Part shown: in pieces, positions 6,267 through 10,680 of the stretch
Layout: each line of letters opens with the position of its first letter
How positions within the stretch are numbered: position 1 is the first letter of the stretch
From: Dysgonomonas sp.
GTDB taxonomy: Bacteria; Bacteroidota; Bacteroidia; Bacteroidales; Dysgonomonadaceae
NCBI GenBank assembly: GCA_003523545.1
Contig: DQAM01000378.1
Location: forward strand, 1-10,680
Reading direction: 5' to 3'
DNA: 10,680 nt
Position numbers and translations under genes: made by a program
The notes under the pieces: model-generated
The model's input: only the letters and a program-made list of their open reading frames with translations
Told to the model about the DNA's origin: nothing
Databases searched by the model: none

Positions 6267-6644
6267 ATGAAAACTTTCTGCAAAACTTTATCTATTTTTC
6301 CTTTGCTGTTTCTCGTAATCATGTGCTCCAAACCTGTGCAAAATACTCCGGAGCCTGAGCCTTTGCCTGTCGATGTCACTTATAGGGTGGAAGTCCGTTC
6401 CGACCGCCTTTTCAAGGTCTGTATCCTGTATATCGATTCGGGTGGAGCGAAGGATATTTACACCACAGATAGCACTTGGCAGAAAAGCCTTAAGCTCCCG
6501 CCCCGTTATGCGGCATCGTTGGCAGTAAATCCGCAATACAATACCGACCCGGACAGCAACGATGTCCGTTATTCTATTTCGCAAACCACTTTGGTAAGCA
6601 GGTTTTCGACTCCGTATTCGGTTCCGTTGAGGAAATATTCATAG
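6267..6644 (+). CDS. Small MmpS-like lipoprotein, probably with altered C-terminus
   Basis: A 125-residue protein with a lipoprotein-type signal: Lys near the start, a hydrophobic stretch (residues 10-19) and C20 followed by SKP. The residue before the cysteine is Met, unusual for a lipobox. A Pro/Glu linker follows (about 25-36), then a small beta-sandwich-like region: VTYRVEVRSD, a TTDSTWQKSLKLPP strand pair and YAASLAVNPQ. This pattern (VTYxVxG, a W before a strand, ASLxxxN) recalls the MmpS-like lipoproteins of Bacteroidales, in which a further strand pair with xDGKVV normally ends the domain. Here those strands are missing after VRYSIS, and the last 20 or so residues are encoded on the opposite strand of the converging GyrI-like gene. 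It may be truncated and non-functional. Role unknown; family assignment is from memory of the pattern. Confidence 0.55.
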   Translation: MKTFCKTLSIFPLLFLVIMCSKPVQNTPEPEPLPVDVTYRVEVRSDRLFKVCILYIDSGGAKDIYTTDSTWQKSLKLPPRYAASLAVNPQYNTDPDSNDVRYSISQTTLVSRFSTPYSVPLRKYS

Positions 6645-7033
6645 TATGCCCCGTTTCTGCGGTACCCGTTTTCAGCTAAGAAACGTTCCGCTTCTTCATA
6701 AGCAGGCTCCATCTCCTCATTATTTCCCTGGAAATACCAGACCATTTTTTTTCCTGCCGGGATAGTTTTTGCAACGATGGTTTCGTCGTCGCCTTCTATG
6801 GGTTCTGCAATGCTTGTTCCTGTTGTGAGTGTAAAGTGCTGCGACCCGTTGTCCCACACCCGCATATAAGGTATATCGGCGGGAATACTTCCTTTTTGCC
6901 TTATGTAAGCGTCCAGTTTATAAATGCAGCCGATAAAAAAAGTAATAAACTCGTGGGGATGCAGATGGTTTTCGATAACCAGCACATTTTGTGCAGGTGT
7001 ATCGATGATATTAAAGTCGGTGATACGTGCCAT
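6569..7033 (-). CDS. GyrI-like/AraC effector-binding domain protein
   Basis: A 154-residue single-domain protein of the GyrI-like small-molecule-binding superfamily, the domain found in SbmC/GyrI and at the C-terminus of some AraC regulators such as Rob. No DNA-binding domain is present. The features that fit are IIDTPAQNVLVIE near the N-terminus, a central PADIPYMRVWD strand, the paired PIEGDDETIVAKTIPAGKKMVWYFQG region (the typical valley between repeats), and the helix EMEPAYEEAERFLAENG followed by YYEYFLNGTE. Such stand-alone proteins usually bind cationic or hydrophobic ligands in the cytoplasm. The protein ends at CEIE, a few residues earlier than the final beta strand normally seen. 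Its 3' end overlaps the converging lipoprotein gene by 76 bp. No -7 box was found upstream. Confidence 0.8.
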   Translation of the reverse strand: MARITDFNIIDTPAQNVLVIENHLHPHEFITFFIGCIYKLDAYIRQKGSIPADIPYMRVWDNGSQHFTLTTGTSIAEPIEGDDETIVAKTIPAGKKMVWYFQGNNEEMEPAYEEAERFLAENGYRRNGAYYEYFLNGTEYGVENLLTKVVCEIE

Positions 7034-7096
7034 AATAGAGAGATTTTCAGGTGGATAATTTAATAACTATGATTAAAGAAATTAATAATAATGACA

Positions 7097-7112
7097 CTCC
7101 TGCTTATAGGAG
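7097..7112. terminator. Short hairpin between the secreted-protein gene and the GyrI-like gene
   Basis: CTCCT (7097-7101) and AGGAG (7108-7112) form a 5-bp stem with a six-base loop, about 56 bases after the stop of the minus-strand gene at 7168. It lacks a clean T-run, so it is a weak terminator at best. Confidence 0.2.
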
Positions 7113-7167
7113 GCTTTGACAACCAGTGAGATATGCAACAAGACGGTATATCTTTTCATATCATTTA

Positions 7168-7842
7168 TTACTTACTATGATATTCGTAAACTGCCGTTTG
7201 CTCGAAACTTACGGGATCCTGCTCCAGAAAAGGCGGTGGTACTTCATCATCTGAATAGGTAACCTGGTACTTCCATGTTGCATTCACGTTGCGTATTGTC
7301 CAGTTGCCGTAATCGTCAAACCCTTTGTATGTATAGTAAACAACTATGCGGGCTGTTCCTGCGTCGGTACTTTGCTCGATTTTTACGCGGAACGGCTGTT
7401 TCTCGCCGCCACAGTAAAAGTATTCGGATATTTCGTGCCATACATATCGTTTGTCGTCCCTGCGGATTATGCGGCCGTCTGCATCGAATTCGTATTTCCT
7501 TTCGTATTTAGCCGCTGTGCTTTCTGTATCCGCTTTTTCCTCTCTAACGTTAGGCTCCGGAAAAGTTATGATAAGGAAATTGTCATAAGGGTATGGGGAT
7601 ATATAGTGTACTCCCTCTTCAAACCATATTAATTTGGCAGGCTTCAAGTCTTCATCGACTATCTCCCCGTTTATATCGAAACGCAGGATGTCGCCGGAAG
7701 AAATCGTCATGGTTTTAACGGGGCCGTATACATGGAAGGCCTGCGCTGAACTGTAATGATAAGGTTTAAGAGTCTGAGCAAATAAATCTGTAATGCCGCA
7801 CAGCATGATTACTAATAAAGTGTATCTTGAAATCATAGGCAT
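7168..7842 (-). CDS. Secreted protein of unknown function
   Basis: A 224-residue protein with a Sec signal peptide (hydrophobic YTLLVIMLCGI, probable cleavage after LFA in DLFAQ). There is no lipobox cysteine at the cleavage site, so it should be periplasmic or exported. The rest is beta-rich with many aromatic residues. The segments YEFDADGRI and YTYKGFDDYGNWTIRNV recall the YD-type and D.YGNWT beta-hairpin repeats of secreted Bacteroidota proteins, though too few copies are present to name the family. The ATG at 7842 (or 7836) is chosen over the GTG at 7872, because that GTG lies inside the -7 promoter box and would put the signal peptide far from the N-terminus. It has its own promoter and is preceded by the MFS terminator, so it is a separate unit. 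Confidence 0.8.
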   Translation of the reverse strand: MPMISRYTLLVIMLCGITDLFAQTLKPYHYSSAQAFHVYGPVKTMTISSGDILRFDINGEIVDEDLKPAKLIWFEEGVHYISPYPYDNFLIITFPEPNVREEKADTESTAAKYERKYEFDADGRIIRRDDKRYVWHEISEYFYCGGEKQPFRVKIEQSTDAGTARIVVYYTYKGFDDYGNWTIRNVNATWKYQVTYSDDEVPPPFLEQDPVSFEQTAVYEYHSK

Positions 7843-7871
7843 AAGCGGTTTATTTAATGGTATTATATTCA

Positions 7872-7879
7872 CAAATATA
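7872..7879 (-). promoter_or_regulatory. -7 promoter box for the secreted-protein gene
   Basis: TATATTTG on the minus strand, 29 bases before the ATG at 7842. It directly abuts the T-run of the MFS terminator (7881-7886). It decides the start codon of the downstream gene by excluding the GTG at 7872. Confidence 0.5.
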
Positions 7880-7880
7880 T

Positions 7881-7903
7881 AAAAAATCCGGGATATTTCC
7901 CGG
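7881..7903 (-). terminator. Rho-independent terminator of the MFS gene
   Basis: A perfect 6-bp GC-rich stem (CCGGGA at 7888-7893 with TCCCGG at 7898-7903) and a four-base loop. On the minus strand it is followed by six T residues (7886-7881). It lies 38 bases after the MFS stop codon. Confidence 0.85.
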
Positions 7904-7940
7904 CTGTATATCAGATAATTATCAAGTATTTTACATATGG

Positions 7941-9149
7941 CTATTTTCCTTCGATTACCGTTACGCTTTCTTTCAGGTTTATTCTGCTGAATACAATGAC
8001 AGATGCTGCCAGGTTACACAATAGAAATGCTGCTCCGACTGTTACGACAGACCCATCGCTGATGAGGCTCGACAATATGGTACAGACGAATGCCGTTGCC
8101 AGTTGTATGGAGCCGAACATGGCGGAAGCCATACCGCTGTTGCTCGTATTGGCAAAAGGCGCCATGGCTAGTTCGGTAGTCGTAGGAAACAGTATCCCGA
8201 TAGGGAATATATAGAAAAACAGGATAATGAGGGTAACGTTCATAGTCAGTTCCATGTACATCGCCGAGAGCAGAACGGCTCCGGCTATGGTCATATACAG
8301 GATTGTCAGTTTTACCAGTTTATTGGCAGCAATGTGCTTTTGCAGTATGCTGGTAAGATACGAACCGACCATCAATCCGAATGCGTTGACGGCAAATATA
8401 AGCCCGAAGGATGAATTCGAAAAGCCTCCTTTTTCCATAATAAGGAACGGGCCGTTGGCAACGTATATCATAAGTGCGCCATTGGCAATGCCTGCTATCA
8501 GTGAATAGATTACGAATTTCCTGTTACTGAGTACTTCCAGATAGCCTTTGACTACCTTTATACGTGGCTGGGAACCCTTTTTATGAGTTTCGGGAAGTCC
8601 GAACAAAGTCAGCAGGAACAATAATATACCCATCACTGCCATTGTACCGAAAAGACCTTCCCAGCCTGAAAACGAAAGCACCCCGTTTCCTATCGACGGC
8701 CCGATGATGGGTGCAACTCCCATGATAAGCGATAGAAGGGCAAATATTTTAAGGGTCTGCGACTTGTCGAAATAATCGGTAACGATTGCCCTTGAAATCA
8801 CCACGCCCGCACATCCTCCGATGGCTTGTATGAAGCGGACTACCCACAATTGTTCGATAGTTTTCACATAAATGCAGGCTGCCGACGCAAGGGTGAAAAT
8901 AACGAGGGATACAAGAACCGGTTTTTTTCGTCCGAACTTGTCTGCCAACGGGCCCCACAGCAATTGTCCTATGGCAAATCCGGCGAGGAAGGTAGACAGG
9001 GAAATCTGCACGGACGATGTATCGGTCGCAAACGCTTCCGATATAAGGATAAATCCCGGCAGGTACATGTCGATGCTCAGCGGTTCGAGGGCTGTGAGCA
9101 AAGAAAGGATAAGGATTACCAGCCATTGGATAAGGCTAAAACTTTTCAT
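7941..9149 (-). CDS. MFS drug efflux transporter, Bcr/CflA family
   Basis: A 402-residue inner-membrane protein with about twelve hydrophobic segments. The Bcr/CflA subgroup (DHA1 family, proton-coupled drug efflux) is indicated by SIDMYLPGF in the first segment (D27), motif A in the loop between segments 2 and 3 (G61 to R74: GQLLWGPLADKFGRKK), VRFIQAIGGCAG in segment 4 and the GVAPIIGPSIG motif-C segment around 145-155, followed by a GW. The length is normal for the family. It probably exports toxic compounds; the substrate is unknown (relatives act on bicyclomycin, chloramphenicol or sulfonamides). An AraC-type regulator ends 104 bp upstream on the same strand and is the likely controller. 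It has a TACTTTTG -7 box and a strong terminator of its own. Confidence 0.93.
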   Translation of the reverse strand: MKSFSLIQWLVILILSLLTALEPLSIDMYLPGFILISEAFATDTSSVQISLSTFLAGFAIGQLLWGPLADKFGRKKPVLVSLVIFTLASAACIYVKTIEQLWVVRFIQAIGGCAGVVISRAIVTDYFDKSQTLKIFALLSLIMGVAPIIGPSIGNGVLSFSGWEGLFGTMAVMGILLFLLTLFGLPETHKKGSQPRIKVVKGYLEVLSNRKFVIYSLIAGIANGALMIYVANGPFLIMEKGGFSNSSFGLIFAVNAFGLMVGSYLTSILQKHIAANKLVKLTILYMTIAGAVLLSAMYMELTMNVTLIILFFYIFPIGILFPTTTELAMAPFANTSNSGMASAMFGSIQLATAFVCTILSSLISDGSVVTVGAAFLLCNLAASVIVFSRINLKESVTVIEGK

Positions 9150-9171
9150 AGGGCTTTTCTTTTTTAGGGGG

Positions 9172-9179
9172 CAAAAGTA
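9172..9179 (-). promoter_or_regulatory. -7 promoter box for the MFS gene
   Basis: TACTTTTG on the minus strand matches TAnnTTTG, 22 bases before the ATG at 9149. This gives the pump its own promoter downstream of the AraC gene. No clear -33 box is seen. Confidence 0.5.
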
Positions 9180-9213
9180 GGAAAGGAATGTGTAAGGCGT
9201 GTTATACTTATGG

Positions 9214-9235
9214 ACCGTTTACTTGGACAAATGGT
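9214..9235. promoter_or_regulatory. Inverted repeat upstream of the MFS promoter, possible operator
   Basis: ACCGTTT (9214-9220) and AAATGGT (9229-9235) form an inverted repeat with one mismatch and an 8-base spacer, 35 to 56 bases upstream of the MFS -7 box and just after the AraC stop codon. The position suits an activator site, but AraC-family sites are usually direct repeats, so the call is weak. Confidence 0.2.
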
Positions 9236-9253
9236 TCTGAAGGTATGAGTATA

Positions 9254-10084
9254 TCAGTTTTCTTTAAACTCGGAAGGAGTCATAGAGGTGTGATGCTTGA
9301 AAAAGCGGGTGAAATAGGCCGGCTCACTAAATCCCAGTTCGAACGATATTTCCTTCAGGCTCTTCCTGCCGACCCGGATTTCCTTTTTCATCTCGAGTAC
9401 AAGCCTTTCCTGCAAATGTTGTTTGACGGTTTTGCCCGTACCTTTTTTACAGATTTCGTTTACAGTTTTGTTTGTCAGTCCGAGTTTCTCCGCATAGAAA
9501 TTAGTTTCGCGCTGTTGTATGAAATGCTTGTCGATCAGTTTCATCAGATCGGCAACTGCCGGGTCGGAATTTTTCTTTATCCCTTCTACACTTTCGGTGA
9601 GTGATGACAGATGAAAAAGAAATACCTGCATATAACTTTCCATGAGAGGCAGACGGTTTGCAGTATTGTATTCGTCCAGTATCAGGCTGTTGATTCTCTG
9701 CAGTGTCTGAGTCAAATTTTCATCAGGCTTGAGAAAAAGGTTCGATAGGTATCCGTTGAGGTAATCCGACTGTAAATGCTGGTTGATACGGAACAGCACT
9801 TCGTTATGGATAGTGTACAGAAAACCTTGCTTGCCGTCCGGGTTCATGCGGTCGATCTGTCCCGGAAATATGAATATGAGCTGGTTATCTTCCAGTTTGT
9901 ACTCATTGAAATCGAGGGAATAAGAAGTGTCCCCGTTTGCGCGGGTGACCCACATCAACTGGTAGAAGTCGTATCGCCGGTAATTAGCGAACAGCCTGTT
10001 GTCCTCGATTTCTTCGAGGCGAAAAACCTCTATGAATTCACCTTTCCGGGGCAGGTTGAGCAATATGTCTTTGTTTTTCCGCAC
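9254..10084 (-). CDS. AraC-family transcriptional regulator
   Basis: A 276-residue cytoplasmic regulator. The N-terminal 110 or so residues form a cupin-like sensing region (strands around YQLMWVTRANGDTSY and QLIFIFPGQ). The C-terminal 95 residues are the paired helix-turn-helix AraC domain: the first HTH is about 194-214 (NFYAEKLGLTNKTVNEICKK) and the second about 243-265 (LKEISFELGFSEPAYFTRFF), ending in the conserved MTPSEF. The start is a GTG at 10084; no ATG lies near it in frame, and the -7 box sits only 23 bases upstream. The gene lies directly upstream of the Bcr/CflA pump on the same strand, so it probably activates the pump in response to a small molecule. That link is inferred from position. 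Confidence 0.9.
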   Translation of the reverse strand: MRKNKDILLNLPRKGEFIEVFRLEEIEDNRLFANYRRYDFYQLMWVTRANGDTSYSLDFNEYKLEDNQLIFIFPGQIDRMNPDGKQGFLYTIHNEVLFRINQHLQSDYLNGYLSNLFLKPDENLTQTLQRINSLILDEYNTANRLPLMESYMQVFLFHLSSLTESVEGIKKNSDPAVADLMKLIDKHFIQQRETNFYAEKLGLTNKTVNEICKKGTGKTVKQHLQERLVLEMKKEIRVGRKSLKEISFELGFSEPAYFTRFFKHHTSMTPSEFKEN

Positions 10085-10107
10085 TTTGATTAAAATGGAT
10101 TGCCGTG

Positions 10108-10115
10108 CAAAAATA
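10108..10115 (-). promoter_or_regulatory. -7 promoter box for the AraC regulator
   Basis: TATTTTTG on the minus strand matches TAnnTTTG, 23 bases before the GTG start. It gives a very short untranslated leader and supports that start. Confidence 0.45.
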
Positions 10116-10139
10116 GCAAATTGAGAGTAATTATCTTTA

Positions 10140-10544
10140 TTATTTCCGGGTTAACCCGCCAACGGCATGAGGCCGGATATCTCCGCCCCAGAAAAAATTA
10201 GCGTTCAGAGTATTGTTGTCCAGCAGTTCGATCACTACTTTTACACTATCGAGGCAGACATCGTGCCCGTATTCGAGTATTTCTTCGAATTCGAACACTG
10301 TTCCCTTTTCTTTTCCCAGCTTCCATTTTCCGGAGCAGCCAAGATAAGGGTAGTCGATAGTAAATTCATTTTTTTTCGTGTTGCAGCTCAAGATCATTTC
10401 CCACGATTCAGCTATATCGAACTGGTATCCATATCCTGTCCATATGCCGTCCAATTTACTTTTGTTATCTATCCGGCTGGTTCTGCATCCGCTTAGCACG
10501 AAAATAAGCGACAGCATGATAGATAAAAATGAATTTCTTATCAT
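10140..10544 (-). CDS. Small lipoprotein of unknown function
   Basis: A 134-residue predicted lipoprotein: Arg near the start, a hydrophobic stretch (residues 6-18) and the lipobox LSGC20. The mature part is beta-rich. It holds LDGIWTGYGYQFD, then YPYLGCSGKWKL, an EFEEILEYGHDVC segment and an end segment LDNNTLNANFFW. This order (GxWxG, YPxLGCxGxW, ExxxxGxxxC, a final strand with W) resembles a small beta-barrel-like domain seen in scattered bacterial proteins; the two internal cysteines (in LGCSG and HDVC) could form a disulfide in the periplasm. I cannot name the family or function. The gene ends 55 bp before the AraC start on the same strand. No exact -7 box was found upstream. Confidence 0.75.
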   Translation of the reverse strand: MIRNSFLSIMLSLIFVLSGCRTSRIDNKSKLDGIWTGYGYQFDIAESWEMILSCNTKKNEFTIDYPYLGCSGKWKLGKEKGTVFEFEEILEYGHDVCLDSVKVVIELLDNNTLNANFFWGGDIRPHAVGGLTRK

Positions 10545-10680
10545 GTTGATAATTAATGCTTTTGTGTAAATAATTTCTTCAAAAAAATATTTTATGATAT
10601 TTTAACTATATCAATCTTCAAATCATTGAACAAAATCAGAACAACTCTTGTTAATATGTTGTGTTTTTCATGGTATTAGA
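10545..10680. other. AT-rich upstream region at the right edge
   Basis: These 136 bases precede the lipoprotein at 10140-10544 and run off the window. They are very AT-rich and contain a small palindrome (AACAA at 10640-10644 with TTGTT at 10648-10652). No gene or exact TAnnTTTG box is seen. Confidence 0.4.

Noticed and set aside
6288..6584. Minus-strand ORF of 98 codons opposite the small lipoprotein
   Set aside because: The plus-strand frame has a signal peptide and a family-like pattern; the opposite frame is Arg/Ile-rich and featureless.
7843..7872. GTG start at 7872 for the secreted protein
   Set aside because: It overlaps the -7 promoter box and would place the signal peptide 12 residues inside the protein.
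8749..9180. Plus-strand and alternative-frame ORFs of 102 to 125 codons over the MFS gene
   Set aside because: They are shadows of a clear Bcr/CflA coding sequence; their translations are rich in Arg, Cys and His with no domain.
9188..9604. Plus-strand ORF of 138 codons opposite the AraC HTH region
   Set aside because: It is antisense to the conserved AraC DNA-binding domain and shows only the expected shadow composition.
10640..10652. AACAA/TTGTT palindrome at the right edge
   Set aside because: The arms are only five bases and the region is very AT-rich; chance is enough to explain it.

Overview
The window looks like chromosomal DNA from a member of the Bacteroidota, most likely the order Bacteroidales. 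Seven genes are preceded by a TAnnTTTG-type -7 box (mostly TATATTTG), the promoter form of this phylum. There are four predicted lipoproteins, two of them of the TlpA-like thioredoxin kind with a DUF4369-like N-terminal region that is common in this group. Shine-Dalgarno sequences are weak or absent and base composition is moderately AT-rich. The genus is not resolved; Dysgonomonas/Bacteroides-like is a guess.

Layout. On the + strand at the left are a nitroreductase (41-673), a rho-independent terminator and a family-4 glycosyltransferase (772-1932). The latter converges, with a 5-bp gap, on endonuclease III (nth, minus strand, 1938-2612). Then come a REP-like inverted repeat and a minus-strand cluster: an XRE-type regulator with an Asn/Ser-rich linker and coiled-coil tail (5251-5661), then two tandem paralogous thioredoxin-fold lipoproteins (4042-5151 and 2850-3962). 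The first paralogue keeps the WCGPC redox motif. The second has replaced it with WAGQS and has no cysteine left in the mature protein apart from the lipidated one.

The 605-bp gap 5662-6266 holds a possible 30-codon ORF, a second diverged copy of the REP-like element, and several hairpins and palindromes. It precedes a small + strand lipoprotein (6267-6644) whose 3' end overlaps a convergent GyrI-like effector-binding protein (6569-7033). Both C-termini look non-native, which suggests a recombination or deletion junction. To the right, all on the minus strand, are a secreted protein of unknown function (7168-7842), a Bcr/CflA-type MFS efflux pump (7941-9149), an AraC-family regulator directly upstream of that pump (9254-10084), and a small lipoprotein (10140-10544).

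Functional reading. Most genes appear to be separate transcription units. The most plausible functional pairs are the AraC regulator with the MFS pump, and the XRE regulator with the two TlpA-like lipoproteins. I see no prophage, CRISPR array, transposase or RNA gene. The window is mostly ordinary accessory and housekeeping material; the most interesting signals are the cysteine-less thioredoxin paralogue, the REP-like pair with the adjoining small ORF, and the overlapping convergent gene ends.
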